From positions 124,001 through 188,000 of the forward strand of contig NZ_JAKSYI010000132.1 in the NCBI RefSeq assembly GCF_022829285.1: DNA of 64,000 bases. The letters are read 5' to 3'. Positions within the stretch are counted from its first letter, which is position 1. Every line of letters starts with the position of its first letter. The position numbers and the translations under genes were made by a program. Source of the stretch: Methylobacterium sp. J-078. GTDB taxonomy: Bacteria > Pseudomonadota > Alphaproteobacteria > Rhizobiales > Beijerinckiaceae. Below, piece by piece: positions 43,523 to 53,150 of this stretch. Under the pieces are notes generated by a model. The model saw nothing but the letters and a program-made list of their open reading frames with translations. It made no database searches and was not told where the DNA came from.

Positions 43523-45205
43523 TCAGGCGGTCTCGAGCAGGCGGCGGGCGATGACCTGGGCCTGGATCTCGGCCGCGCCCTCGAAGATCGAGAGGATGCG
43601 GGCGTCGCAGAGCACGCGGCTGACCGCGTATTCCAGTGCGAAGCCGTTGCCGCCGTGGATCTGCAGGGCGTTGTCGGCCGCCGCCCAGGCGACGCGGGCG
43701 CCGAGCAGCTTGGCCATGCCGGCCTCGAGGTCGCAGCGCTTGCCCTCGTCCTTCTCGCGCGCCGAGAAGTAGGTGAGCTGGCGGGCGATGTTGATCTCCA
43801 CCGCCATCATGGCGATCTTGTCGGCGACGCGCGGGAAGTTGATCAGGGCCTTGCCGAACTGCACCCGCTCCTCGGCGTAGCGCAGGCCGAGGTCGAGGGC
43901 GTTCTGCGCCACGCCGATGGCGCGGGCCGCCGTCTGGATGCGGGCGGATTCGAAGGTCTGCATGAGCTGGGCAAAGCCCTTGCCCTCGACCTCGCCCAGG
44001 AGGTTGGCGGCCGGCACCTCGAAATTGTCGAAGGCGAGCTCGTACTCCTTCATGCCGCGATAGCCGAGGACGTGGATCTCGCCCCCCGACAGGCCGGCGA
44101 CGGGGAAGGGCTCCGCATCGGTGCCGCGCGGCTTCTCGGCGATGAGGAGCGAGAGGCCCTTGTGGCCCTTCTCCTCGGGCTTGGTACGCACCAGGCAGGT
44201 CATGATGTCGGCGCGCACGGGGTGCGTGATCCAGGTCTTGTTGCCCGAGATCCGCCAGGTATCGCCGTCCTTGACGGCCTTGGTGCGGAGGGAGGCGAGG
44301 TCCGAGCCGGTATTCGGCTCGGTGAACACGGCGGTGGGGAGCGTGTCGCCCGAGGCGATGCCGGGGAGGAAGCGGTGCTTCTGCTCCTCGGTGCCGCCGC
44401 AGAGGATCAGTTCGGCAGCGATCTCCGAGCGGGTGCCGAGCGACCCGACGCCGATATAGGCGCGGGACAGTTCCTCGGAGACCACGCACATGGAGATCTT
44501 GGGCAGGCCCATGCCGCCGTACTCTTCCGGGATCGTCAGGCCGAAGACGCCGAGTTCGGCCATCTTCGTCACGATTTCCATGGGGATGTAGGCGTTCTGG
44601 CTGTGCCATTCATGGGCGTGCGGCACGACCTCGGCGAGGCCGAAGCGGCGCATCTCGGAGCGGATCGCCTCCATGTCCTCGTCGAGGCCGGACTTGCCGA
44701 TGGTGGCCGAGCCGCCATTGTCGCGGATGCGGGCGACGAGGGCCGCGCGGTTCTCGGCCGTGTTGCCCTCGGCGATCAGGGTCTCCACCGCGTCGGTGCG
44801 GAACTTGGCGACCTCGCGCGCGGCCAAGCCCAGGGAGCCGGTGGGGCGGACCATCTCGCCCTGGCTCATCGGGATGCCGGAGAAGATCTGGTCGAGGTAC
44901 TCGCCCAGCCCGATCCGCACCAGCAGGCTCTCGGTCTCGCCGAACTCGCCGGACTCGGTCAGGCGCTGCGCGTAGGCGGCGAGTTCCCGCACGCCCTCCG
45001 CGTAGGTCGCCGTCCAGGCCAGGCCGTGGGTGGCGTGCTGCTGGGTCTCCATCTTCTCGGCCGAGATCTTGCCCTCGTCCGACAGGACGGTGGCGCGCAC
45101 CCGGCGGGTCGCCTCGGCCACGAGGCCCTTGGCGGCCTCGGCCGCTTCGCGGGCCAGGGAGAGAAGATCCTGCGGTTCGGTCGAGACGACGGGGGATGCG
45201 GACAT
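43523..45205 (-). CDS. mcd: (2S)-Methylsuccinyl-CoA dehydrogenase (acyl-CoA dehydrogenase with N-terminal extension)
   Basis: A 560-residue flavoprotein. Residues 1-150 are the extra N-terminal domain that distinguishes Mcd from ordinary acyl-CoA dehydrogenases (about 380 aa): AEKMETQQHATHGLAWTATYAEGVRELAAYAQRL and IGLGEYLDQIFSGIPMSQGEMVR. The ACAD core follows with FGLTIPEEYGGMGL, VFTEPNTGSDLASLRTKA, ITH (FAD site), YAEERVQFGKAL and IHGGNGFALEYAVSRVLCDARILSIFEGAAEIQ. It oxidises methylsuccinyl-CoA to mesaconyl-CoA, a specific step of the ethylmalonyl-CoA pathway. ATG 45205 gives the family N-terminus. The assignment rests on the extension, which I recall from Rhodobacter and Methylobacterium Mcd. 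Confidence 0.85.
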   Translation of the reverse strand: MSASPVVSTEPQDLLSLAREAAEAAKGLVAEATRRVRATVLSDEGKISAEKMETQQHATHGLAWTATYAEGVRELAAYAQRLTESGEFGETESLLVRIGLGEYLDQIFSGIPMSQGEMVRPTGSLGLAAREVAKFRTDAVETLIAEGNTAENRAALVARIRDNGGSATIGKSGLDEDMEAIRSEMRRFGLAEVVPHAHEWHSQNAYIPMEIVTKMAELGVFGLTIPEEYGGMGLPKISMCVVSEELSRAYIGVGSLGTRSEIAAELILCGGTEEQKHRFLPGIASGDTLPTAVFTEPNTGSDLASLRTKAVKDGDTWRISGNKTWITHPVRADIMTCLVRTKPEEKGHKGLSLLIAEKPRGTDAEPFPVAGLSGGEIHVLGYRGMKEYELAFDNFEVPAANLLGEVEGKGFAQLMQTFESARIQTAARAIGVAQNALDLGLRYAEERVQFGKALINFPRVADKIAMMAVEINIARQLTYFSAREKDEGKRCDLEAGMAKLLGARVAWAAADNALQIHGGNGFALEYAVSRVLCDARILSIFEGAAEIQAQVIARRLLETA

Positions 45206-45395
45206 GGCACACTCGCTGAAAGGAGAAGAGGCTTTGGCGCTCATTATAGGCGGCTTTGCCGGGACTGTAGAGGCATCTCGCCGCAGCGCGGCACTATCCC
45301 GCCTGAATGCATTATTCGTCAGCGCGAAAAACCTTGATCTTTCCCAGGCCGGCGGGGTTTGTTGAACTTTATTGAGTGCGGGCGCAAAGAAATAA

Positions 45396-46262
45396 TCACC
45401 CCCGGCTCGCGATGGCGACCCCGAGAATCGCGATCGCCATGCCGCCCATCTGCACCGGCTCCAGCGCCTCGCCGAACAGGCCATAGGCCATCAGGGCGGA
45501 GACCGGCGGCACCAGGAACAGCAGCGCGGCGACCCCCGCGACCGCTCCGCGCCGGATCAGGGCCAGCAGCAGCAGGATCCCCGCCACGGAGTTCACGAGG
45601 ATCGACCAGGCGAGGCCGGCCCAGAGGGGCGCCGAGCCGTCGAAGCGCCCCGTGCCCAGAAGGAGCGCCACCGGCACGGCGAGGAGGGCGGCCCCGACGA
45701 ACTGGATGGCGGCGTTGCTGAGGAGGTCCGCCCCGCCCGCGCGGCTCTTCTGCCAGAGGGTGCCGGCGGTCATCGCCACCATGGCGGCGAGGCAGGCCGC
45801 CAGCGCCGGCACGGGGATGCCGGCGGAATCCGGGGCGCCGACTTTCGGGGCCAGCACCAGGAGCGCGCCCGAGAACCCCATTGCGATCCCGAGCCAGCGG
45901 CGCCGGCTCACCCGCTCCCCGAGGGCCGGGCCGGCCAGCATCGCGGTCAGGAGCGGTTGCAGGCTGCCCACCAGGGCGGCGATGCCGGCGGGCAGCCCGT
46001 GCTGGACCGACCAGAACACGCCGATGACGTAGACGCCCTGCATCATCACGCCCGCGATCCCGGCATGGAGCCAGCCGGCCCGGTCGCGTGGCCAGCGCGC
46101 GCCGCGCCAGAGCGCGAGGGCGATCAGGACGAACGCCACGCCGACCACGCGGATCGCCACGAAGGTGAACGCCTCCGCGTGCGGCGCCACGAAGCGCGCC
46201 GCGACGAAGCCGGTCGCCCAGATCAGGACGAAGAGACTGGAGACGAGGGCCGGTGCATGCAT
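45396..46262 (-). CDS. EamA/DMT-family transporter
   Basis: A 288-residue membrane protein with ten predicted helices arranged as two EamA repeats (the first from VLIWATGFVAARFVAPHAEAFTFVAIR, the second from ACLAAMVAMTAGTLWQKS). It has the VGSLQPLLTAMLAG and SALMAYGLFGEALEPVQMGGMAIAILGVAI segments seen in RhaT/YdcZ-type exporters. It probably exports an amino acid or metabolite; the substrate is unknown. It is divergent from the YihY/BrkB gene. Confidence 0.88.
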   Translation of the reverse strand: MHAPALVSSLFVLIWATGFVAARFVAPHAEAFTFVAIRVVGVAFVLIALALWRGARWPRDRAGWLHAGIAGVMMQGVYVIGVFWSVQHGLPAGIAALVGSLQPLLTAMLAGPALGERVSRRRWLGIAMGFSGALLVLAPKVGAPDSAGIPVPALAACLAAMVAMTAGTLWQKSRAGGADLLSNAAIQFVGAALLAVPVALLLGTGRFDGSAPLWAGLAWSILVNSVAGILLLLALIRRGAVAGVAALLFLVPPVSALMAYGLFGEALEPVQMGGMAIAILGVAIASRG

Positions 46263-46445
46263 GGTGGGCGGGAGCCATCACGCCCCGGCGGGGAATTCAA
46301 CCCTGTTCGGCGACGGTTCCCGGCGCCGGTTCGTCTTGCGGGCGCGCGGGGCGTTGCGCGAAAGGCCCGCGTTGCGTTTAGAAGACACGCCCGAGCCGTT
46401 CGGCCCGGATCGCCCGCCCCGAGCCCGAGGACAAGCCCCACCCCC

Positions 46446-47330
46446 GTGAGCCGAATCCGCAAGCCCTTCGAGATCGCGAGCGTCGCCGCGCAACGCTTCG
46501 TCGCCCATGACGGCTGGGCCATCGCCAGCCACATCGCCCTCTCGACCCTCACCGCCCTCTTTCCCTTCCTCATCCTGCTGGCGGCGCTCGCCGGCGTGTT
46601 CGGGACGAAATCGCTCGCCGACGAGGCCGGCGTGCTCATCTTCGACGCCTGGCCGCGCGAGGTCGCGAAACCCATCGTGGCCGAGATGCACCGCGTGCTC
46701 ACCGAGCAGCGCGGCGGCGTGCTCACGGTCGGCGCCGTGCTGGCGCTGTACTTCTCGTCCTCCGGCGTGGAGAGCCTGCGGGTTGGGTTGAACCGCGCCT
46801 ACGGCCTGCGCGAGGCTCGGCCCTGGTGGCTGACGCGGCTGGAATCCATCGCCTACGTCGTCTGCGGCGCCTTCGCGATGCTGGCCTTCGCGCTCCTGGT
46901 GGTGCTCGGGCCGCTGATCTGGCGCAAGGTCATCAACGTGGCGCCGGGGCTGGAGCCCCTGAGCCTCACGGTCGCCATCGGGCGGATCGGCATCACGGCC
47001 TTCCTGCTGCTCGCCGTGCTCGTCATCGCCCACAAGTTCGTGGCCACGGGGCGTCGCTCGGTCTGGGCGGTGGTCCCCGGCATCGCGGTGACGTTGCTGC
47101 TGTGGTTCCTCGCCGGCCTCGGCTTCGGCTACTACCTCGACCGGTTCTCGAACGCCTACGCCTCCACCTACGGGGGTCTGGCCACCGCGATGGTGTTCCT
47201 CGTCTTTCTGTACTGGCTCGCCGCGATGTTCCTGTTCGGCGGCGAGATCAATGGCACCGTCATTGCAGCGCGGCGAGTGCGGCTTCAGGCGCGGATGCAG
47301 GAAAAGCAGGCTCGGGCCCGGGGGCTCTGA
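46446..47330 (+). CDS. YihY/BrkB-family inner membrane protein
   Basis: A 294-residue protein starting at GTG 46446 (VSRIRKPFEIAS). Six transmembrane segments are seen, with the family patterns GWAIASHIALSTLTALFPFLILLAALAG, LTVGAVLALYFSSSGVESLRVGLNRAYG and the C-terminal ASTYGGLATAMVFLVFLYWLAAMFLFGGEING. BrkB/YihY proteins were once called ribonuclease BN but are membrane proteins of unknown transport role. Upstream in-frame codons continue to 45957 but are antisense to the EamA gene. Confidence 0.88.
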   Translation: MSRIRKPFEIASVAAQRFVAHDGWAIASHIALSTLTALFPFLILLAALAGVFGTKSLADEAGVLIFDAWPREVAKPIVAEMHRVLTEQRGGVLTVGAVLALYFSSSGVESLRVGLNRAYGLREARPWWLTRLESIAYVVCGAFAMLAFALLVVLGPLIWRKVINVAPGLEPLSLTVAIGRIGITAFLLLAVLVIAHKFVATGRRSVWAVVPGIAVTLLLWFLAGLGFGYYLDRFSNAYASTYGGLATAMVFLVFLYWLAAMFLFGGEINGTVIAARRVRLQARMQEKQARARGL

Positions 47331-47464
47331 GCCGGCTGTGCTCCATCCGCGCGCGGCGCCACGCGATGACATCCGTCTGTGACCTTTGCGGCCTAGCCTC
47401 CCGGATCGCGCGCGGGCAGTGAGGGGGCCGGCGGTGGCGCGGCGGCCGGCCCGGGGGAGCTTCG

Positions 47465-48313
47465 ATGCGGATCAGGTTTGGGTGCGAGATGGGCTATGAT
47501 TTCCCGCAGCCTACACCCCTGATCGCCCGGCTCACCTCCTATCAGGCCGGAGGCCTCGCGGCGGTGCCGCCGGACGTGCTCACCCTCGATCCGCCGCAGC
47601 CGGTGCGGACGTTCCGCGACGTGTTCGGCAACCGCACCGTGCGCTTCGTGGCCCCCGCCGGAGCGCTGACCCTGAGCGTCCAGGCCGAGATCGAGGATGA
47701 CGGGGAACTCGACCCCGTGGCGCCGGAGGCGCAGGAGCACCGGGTGGAGGACCTCCCCGAGGAGGCCCTGCCCTTTCTGGTCGCCAGCCGCTACTGCGAA
47801 TCCGACCTGCTCTCGCGGGACGCCTGGGACCTGTTCGGCCACCTGGAGCCTGGCTGGTCCCGGGTGCAGGCGATCTGCGATTACGTGCACGGGCACATCA
47901 CGTTCGGCTACGGCTACGCGCACGTGGACCGCACGGCGGCGGATGCCTTCGTGAGCGGGCGCGGTGTCTGCCGGGACTACGCGCACCTGTTCGTGGCCTT
48001 CTGCCGGGCCCTCAACATTCCGACGCGCTACTGCACCGGCTATCTCAGCTTCATCGGCGAGCCCGAGCCGCACGCGCCGGGGGATTTCGCCGCCTGGACG
48101 GAAGTTTATCTCGGGGGCGCCTGGCGCATGTTCGACCCGCGCAACAACGCCCGCCGCCGGGGCCGCATCCTCGTGGCGCGCGGCCGGGACGCGGCGGACG
48201 TGCCGCTGACCCACACCTTCGGCCCCAACCGCCTGACCAAGTTCCGGGTCTGGGCCGAGGATGCGACGGTGCCGGCGGCCGGAGCGATGACGCCGGCCCA
48301 CGTCGAGGCCTGA
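47465..48313 (+). CDS. Transglutaminase-like superfamily protein (His of the triad replaced)
   Basis: A 282-residue cytoplasmic protein. The N-terminal beta-sandwich region (RIRFGCEMGYDFPQPTPLIA, FGNRTVRFVAPAG) is typical of bacterial transglutaminase-like proteins. The core has C169 in GRGVCRDYAHLFVAFCRALNIPTRYCTGYL. At the usual His (DFHAW) this protein has A209 (DFAAW); D224 is kept in MFDPRNN. From memory this substitution is shared by a subfamily, so the protein may use another residue or lack peptidase activity. Confidence 0.82.
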   Translation: MRIRFGCEMGYDFPQPTPLIARLTSYQAGGLAAVPPDVLTLDPPQPVRTFRDVFGNRTVRFVAPAGALTLSVQAEIEDDGELDPVAPEAQEHRVEDLPEEALPFLVASRYCESDLLSRDAWDLFGHLEPGWSRVQAICDYVHGHITFGYGYAHVDRTAADAFVSGRGVCRDYAHLFVAFCRALNIPTRYCTGYLSFIGEPEPHAPGDFAAWTEVYLGGAWRMFDPRNNARRRGRILVARGRDAADVPLTHTFGPNRLTKFRVWAEDATVPAAGAMTPAHVEA

Positions 48314-48494
48314 CCCTCAGGCGCGTTCGCGATTTCGCAGCAAAGATTTACGCGCCGTACTTCACGTCCGGTCCGAAGGCGGTGGGGCGACCGGCTGCCG
48401 GCGATCCGCTCGCCGCCGGGCGCCGGGCGATCCTCGCCAAGGCTGCCGCACGGCATCCGGAAACCGGCCCAAGCCCTTCCGAAGCAAACGAAAA

Positions 48495-48523
48495 AAGCCC
48501 TTCCGATCGTCCCGGAAGGGCTT
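48495..48523 (-). terminator. Rho-independent terminator of ndvA
   Basis: AAGCCCTTCCG pairs with CGGAAGGGCTT (11-bp stem, 7-nt loop). On the minus strand it is followed by a T6 run (A tract 48490-48496 on the plus strand), 23 bp after the ndvA stop. Confidence 0.85.
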
Positions 48524-48545
48524 CGTCGTATCCGGGCCTGCCCGC

Positions 48546-50321
48546 TCAGGCGGCCAGGGGCATCGCGTCCGGTTCGGCGGCGGCCATGAACTGGGCCCGG
48601 GCGAGGTCGGCGAAGCGGCCGTTCTGGGCGACGAGGTCGTCGAAGCTGCCCGATTCGACGATCCGGCCCTCGTGGAAGACGAGGATGCGGTCGGCGTTGC
48701 GGATCGTCGCGAGGCGGTGGGCGATGACGAAGGTGGTGCGGCCCTCCATCACGGCCTCCAGGGCGCCCTGGAGCTTGCGCTCCGTGGTTGCATCGAGGGC
48801 AGAGGTCGCCTCATCGAGGATCAGGACCGGCGGGTTCTTGAGCAGGGCGCGGGCGATGGAGAGGCGCTGGCGCTCGCCGCCGGAGAGCGAGCGGCCGCGC
48901 TCGCCGATCACCGTATCGAGGCCGTCGGCCTGGCGCGCCATGAACTCGCTGGCCTGGGCGCGCTCGAGGGCGTCGAGCATCTCGGCATCGGTGGCGTCGG
49001 GACGACCGACGAGAAGGTTCTCGCGGATCGAGCGGGCGAACAGCATCGGCTCCTGAAACACCACGCCGATGTTGTGGCGCAAGGAGGAGAGGCCGATGTC
49101 GCGGATGTCGGTGCCGTCGATGCGGATGGCGCCGTGATCGGGGTCGAAGGCGCGGTGCAGGAGGCCCAGCGTGGTCGACTTGCCCGAGCCCGTGGTGCCG
49201 ACCAGCGCGATGGTCTCGCCAGCCTGCGCCGTGAAGGAGACGTCCTCCAGGGCCTTGCGGCGGGCATTGTAGGAGAAGCCGACGCCCTCGAAGGCGACCG
49301 CGCCGTCGAAGCGCGCGACCTGCTGGGCGCCCGGACGGTCGTGCACGGCCGGGGCGGTGTCGAGGATCTCGAAATATTCGGCGATCTTGGGCATCTGCTG
49401 GAACAGCCCGTTGATGCAGGTGGCGACCTGATCGAGGCGCGAGACCAGCATGGTGGCGAGACTCATGAAGGCCACGACCTCGCCGACGCTGGCCTGGCCG
49501 TGCTGGTGCAGGGCGATACCGGTGATGAAGATCGCCGTCATGGTCAGGGTGGCGGAGGCGCGGGTGGCGACGTTGGCGAGCGCCCACCAGGAGAGCACCG
49601 GGATCTGCGCGGCGAGCAGGTTGCGGATGATGTCGTGCATCGCCTCCTTCTCCGCCTTGGCGCGGGTGAAGGACTGGATCACGGCGACGTTGCCCAGCGC
49701 GTCCGAGGCATGCTCGGCCAGACCCGACTGGTAGGCCTCGACCCGGCCCTGCAGGGTCTCGGTGCGGCGCATGACCATGGTGGTGAGCGCCGTGAAGGCG
49801 AGCACGAGCACGACGAGGATCGCGCCGAGCTGCCAGTTCACGAACAGGGTCATGGGCAGGAGCACGATCAGCGACACGAAGGCCACGAAGTGGTCGCGGA
49901 AGAAGCCGAGCCAGAGCCAGAACATGCCGTTCGAGCCCTCCAGCATCGCCTTGAGGACGCGGCCGGAATGGTTCGAGGAGTGGAAGGCGAGCGGCAGCTC
50001 GAGCACATGCTCGAAATAGTTCGCCATGGCGGCGAGGCGGTTGCGGTGGGCCAGCCGGTCGGCATGCAGCGCGATGGTGACGCCGGCCGCGATCGTGAAC
50101 AGGCCGAAGGCGACCCAGGCGGCGATCAGGGGCGCCAGCGTGGCGAAGGCGTTGGTGTTGCTCTTCAGGTGCGTGAGCTGGTCGATGATGCGGCCCATCA
50201 GCAGCGGCTCGGCGAAGGCCGCCACCGCCAGGGCCACGTTGGCGCAGGCCAGCAGTGCCGCGAGGCGGCGGTCGCCTCCCAGAAGACCCATGACTCGTGC
50301 GTAATGACGAACCAACGACAT
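48546..50321 (-). CDS. ndvA: Cyclic beta-1,2-glucan ABC exporter (NdvA/ChvA type)
   Basis: A 591-residue half-transporter. Six transmembrane helices (about 20-300) start with the NdvA-like N-terminus MSLVRHYARVMGLLGGDRRL. The nucleotide-binding domain has Walker A GTTGSGKST (375-383), the Q-loop in VFQEPML, signature LSGGERQ (479-485) and Walker B LILDEATS. The homodimer exports cyclic beta-1,2-glucan to the periplasm for osmotic adaptation and host interaction. ATG 50321 fits the family start. The glucan synthase gene (ndvB) is not in the window. The promoter lies in the 249-bp gap shared with motA. Confidence 0.9.
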   Translation of the reverse strand: MSLVRHYARVMGLLGGDRRLAALLACANVALAVAAFAEPLLMGRIIDQLTHLKSNTNAFATLAPLIAAWVAFGLFTIAAGVTIALHADRLAHRNRLAAMANYFEHVLELPLAFHSSNHSGRVLKAMLEGSNGMFWLWLGFFRDHFVAFVSLIVLLPMTLFVNWQLGAILVVLVLAFTALTTMVMRRTETLQGRVEAYQSGLAEHASDALGNVAVIQSFTRAKAEKEAMHDIIRNLLAAQIPVLSWWALANVATRASATLTMTAIFITGIALHQHGQASVGEVVAFMSLATMLVSRLDQVATCINGLFQQMPKIAEYFEILDTAPAVHDRPGAQQVARFDGAVAFEGVGFSYNARRKALEDVSFTAQAGETIALVGTTGSGKSTTLGLLHRAFDPDHGAIRIDGTDIRDIGLSSLRHNIGVVFQEPMLFARSIRENLLVGRPDATDAEMLDALERAQASEFMARQADGLDTVIGERGRSLSGGERQRLSIARALLKNPPVLILDEATSALDATTERKLQGALEAVMEGRTTFVIAHRLATIRNADRILVFHEGRIVESGSFDDLVAQNGRFADLARAQFMAAAEPDAMPLAA

Positions 50322-50570
50322 GATACCGTGTGCTCCGTGCCGGATCGGGCCGCTGCGGGGGCGACCCGGAGGCCACCGAATACCCGCCACCAAGCCCTTG
50401 GCGTGCCGTGCCTTATGTCCGGCGCTCCCTGAACGGTGCATGACCCGATCGTCGGCCCCTGGCCAGCATTTTTACGGTTCCTTCAGCATGATTCCGTAGG
50501 GGTGGGTCCGGCGCCCCGTCCTCGCGGCGCCAACGCGGCATGCGGGCAGCCGCTCAGGCTTCGAGTGATC

Positions 50571-51344
50571 ATGGATCTCGCAACCGGTATCGGCCTCGTC
50601 GGCGGCTTCGGCGTCGTCTTCACCCTGATCATGATCGACGGCGGCAACTTCGCCGCCTACTTCGACAAGCACGCGGTGATCGTGATCTTCGGCGGCGCCA
50701 CCGCCGCCACGATGATGCGCTTTCCTTTCTCGACGATGATGCACGGCCTGCCGATGGGCCTGCGCTACGCCTTCTCGATGCGCGCCATCAAGCCGCGGGA
50801 GCTGATCGACGAGATCACCAAGATCGCGGACGTGGTCCGGAAATCCGGCCCGATGGCCCTGGAGAACATGGAGATCTCCGACCCCTTCCTGGCGCAGGGC
50901 GCTCGCTACATCGCCGACGGCTACGACCGCGAGTTCATCCGCGACACGATGGAGCGCGACCGCGACAACTTCCTCATGCATCTCGACGAAGGCTCGAAGA
51001 TCTACCGCGCCTTCGGCGACTGCGCCCCGGCCTGGGGCATGATCGGCACCATCCTCGGCATGGTGACGATGTTCGCCAACATGTCGGACCCCTCCAAGCT
51101 CGGCCCCGCCATGGCCACCGCCCTGCTCGCCACCCTCTACGGCGCGCTGATCGCCAACATGATCACCCTGCCGCTGGCCGACAAGCTGCACGTGAAGCTG
51201 GAGGAGGAGGATGTCTCCCGCTCGCTCATCATCGACGGCATCCTGCTCATCCGCGACGCCAAGAGCGCCTCGCTGGTGCGCGAGATGCTCATCGCCTACC
51301 TGCCGCACAACCACCGCGACGAACTCGTGGCCGAGGCGGCCTGA
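50571..51344 (+). CDS. motA: Flagellar motor stator protein MotA (PomA-like)
   Basis: A 257-residue membrane protein with four helices. It has LVGGFGVVFTLIMIDGGNFAAYFD, the cytoplasmic charged loop (AIKPRELIDEITKIADVV, DREFIRDTMERDRDNF), and the last two helices with APAWGMIGTILGMVTMFANM and MATALLATLYGALIANMITLPLADKL. With MotB it conducts ions to drive the flagellum. The short form resembles PomA/MotA of the compact class. ATG 50571 fits; motB starts 27 bp after the stop. Confidence 0.92.
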   Translation: MDLATGIGLVGGFGVVFTLIMIDGGNFAAYFDKHAVIVIFGGATAATMMRFPFSTMMHGLPMGLRYAFSMRAIKPRELIDEITKIADVVRKSGPMALENMEISDPFLAQGARYIADGYDREFIRDTMERDRDNFLMHLDEGSKIYRAFGDCAPAWGMIGTILGMVTMFANMSDPSKLGPAMATALLATLYGALIANMITLPLADKLHVKLEEEDVSRSLIIDGILLIRDAKSASLVREMLIAYLPHNHRDELVAEAA

Positions 51345-51371
51345 CGCGCATGACCCAGAGAGGCCGCGCGC

Positions 51372-52205
51372 ATGGCTAAGAAGAAGCGCGGCGGCGCGCA
51401 TGGCGGCCACGGCTGGTTCGTGACCTTCGCCGACCTCATGGCGCTGCTGATGAGCTTCTTCGTCATGATCGCCGCCTACTCGACGCAGGACCAGAAGAAG
51501 ATGCAGGCGGTGGCCGGCTCCATGCGCGACGCCTTCGGCGTCAACAAGGAGTCGCGCTTCGCCGGCATCATCGAGAAGGACGGCCTCGCCCACGCCGACA
51601 AGGTGAAGTACCGGCGCGACATCCCGCCCGAACTGGCCTCCGACCACACCACCCCGCCGGCGGTGGACGGCAACGTCGACGAGGGGATGCCGGACAAGGG
51701 CTATCCGGACGGCGCCGGTCTCGCCGCCGCGAGCCTGCGCCAGGCGATGCAGGACATGCCCGAGGTCGCCGAATTGTCGAAGAACATCATCGTGTCGCCC
51801 TCGCAGCGCGGCACCGACGTGTCCATCGTCGACCAGGACGGTGCCTCGATGTTCCGCGACGGATCGAGCCGTCCCAACGACCGCACCCGGCGCCTGCTGG
51901 AGCGCCTCGCCGGGACCCTGCGCAAGATGCCCAACCGCATCGCCATCACGGGCTACACCGCCACGGAACGCCCGGGCTCGCGCCCCCTCGCCCCGCCCTG
52001 GGAACTCTCGGCCAACCGGGCCATCAGCGTGCGCGAGATCCTGGCCGGCAGCGGCGTGCCCGACGACCGCTTCGCCTCCGTCACCGGCAAAGCCGACACG
52101 GAGCCGATGTTCCCCGACAACCCCTACCTGCCGGCCAACCGGCGGGTGACGGTGACGCTCCTCAGCGAGCCGGCTCCGACGCCGCGTATGAAGAACTTCC
52201 CCTGA
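51372..52205 (+). CDS. motB: Flagellar motor stator protein MotB
   Basis: A 277-residue protein. A short basic cytoplasmic tail (MAKKKRGG) precedes a single helix WFVTFADLMALLMSFFVMIAAYS carrying the ion-binding Asp. The C-terminal OmpA/MotB peptidoglycan-binding domain has RIAITGYTATERPG, WELSANRAISVREIL and ANRRVTVTLL. It anchors the stator to the wall. The linker is longer and more Pro/Asp rich than in E. coli. It is co-transcribed with motA. Confidence 0.92.
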   Translation: MAKKKRGGAHGGHGWFVTFADLMALLMSFFVMIAAYSTQDQKKMQAVAGSMRDAFGVNKESRFAGIIEKDGLAHADKVKYRRDIPPELASDHTTPPAVDGNVDEGMPDKGYPDGAGLAAASLRQAMQDMPEVAELSKNIIVSPSQRGTDVSIVDQDGASMFRDGSSRPNDRTRRLLERLAGTLRKMPNRIAITGYTATERPGSRPLAPPWELSANRAISVREILAGSGVPDDRFASVTGKADTEPMFPDNPYLPANRRVTVTLLSEPAPTPRMKNFP

Positions 52206-52541
52206 CGCGCCGGAGCCGCGACGGGTTCGGCAAGCCGAAGGGACCGACTGACGCCAGACGACACGGCGATACCGGCCAGGTGTCGCCGTTCTGCGATCAT
52301 CGGCAGGGCTTCCGCCGCTCGGAGCCCCTCCCGGTCACGTTGGATCGAAGACATCGTGTCCAGCGGCGGCGAATGCGCTTGGTTCTCGCGAGCACGCAAC
52401 GGTTCGCGCGTCTGCCGAATGGCTTTCCGAAGGTCCGATGCCGTATGTTCGGGCGCACCGCTATTGCTCCGCAGTCGACGATGTCTTAATCTGGAAAAAT
52501 ACGGGCGCATTGCCGTATTCATCATCAACGACATTGGAAGC
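52206..52541. other. Gap between motB and the sulfotransferase-like gene
   Basis: No gene is supported. Composition falls from the motB level towards the AT-richer end (about 52480-52541) leading into the sulfotransferase-like gene. A short TTCGGC-AA-GCCGAA hairpin lies at 52226-52239. Confidence 0.3.
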
Positions 52542-53144
52542 ATGAGTATTATTCTGACGGCGGGGGCGAACCGCTCCGGCAGTACATGGCTTTACAACGT
52601 TGTACGGTTGGGGCTTCCGAGTGTGATCGTGGGATGGGTCGACGATCTGCCATCCTCATCGGACGACCACGACACCCTGGTGAAGCTGCACGAGCCGCAC
52701 GAGGGCTGGGCGCAGCGCGCGGACATCGTTCTGACATGTCATCGCGATCTGCGCGACGTCTTCGTTTCATTGCGCGGCATGGGGTGGGTGACGGATGCGA
52801 AGGCCGTCGAGACTTCGATCGCGGTGCGAAGCAATCATGAGTATTGGAGTTCGCGCGCGACGCTGGATCTGCCGTATGCCAGAATTGTCACTGAGCCTCT
52901 CGCCGTCGTGCGCGAGGTGCTGGACGCGATCAATTCGTCTGCGGACGCCGAGGAAATCGCGAGGGCCGTCGAGACGATTCACGTGCCCGCCGCGTCAGGC
53001 GCCTTCGATGCGACCACGTTGCTGCATGGCGGGCACCGCCAGAGCGGGGTCGTCGGTCGATACGAGCAGGAGCTCGATCCGGACATCGCCGACGCCATCG
53101 TTGCGGCGAACGCAGTCTGGATGGCTGACCACGGCTACCTCTGA
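52542..53144 (+). CDS. Sulfotransferase-like P-loop protein, lower GC than neighbours
   Basis: A 200-residue protein. The phosphate loop RSGSTWLYN (11-19) corresponds to the 5'-phosphosulfate-binding motif of sulfotransferases. The second motif, CHRDLRDVFVSLRGMGW (67-82), matches the 3'-phosphate motif (R-D-x-R-D...S). Sulfotransferases move sulfate from PAPS to a sugar, lipid or peptide. It is shorter than most (about 250-300 aa) and its codon use is AT-richer than motB, suggesting recent acquisition. ATG 52542 has GGAAG directly before it. A perfect hairpin follows the stop. Confidence 0.7.
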   Translation: MSIILTAGANRSGSTWLYNVVRLGLPSVIVGWVDDLPSSSDDHDTLVKLHEPHEGWAQRADIVLTCHRDLRDVFVSLRGMGWVTDAKAVETSIAVRSNHEYWSSRATLDLPYARIVTEPLAVVREVLDAINSSADAEEIARAVETIHVPAASGAFDATTLLHGGHRQSGVVGRYEQELDPDIADAIVAANAVWMADHGYL

Positions 53145-53150
53145 ACCATG

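Noticed and set aside
41106..44609. An 1,167-codon minus-strand frame spanning the fusion gene and part of mcd.
   Set aside because: It is low complexity, crosses two genes with clear domains in other frames, and has no ribosome site.
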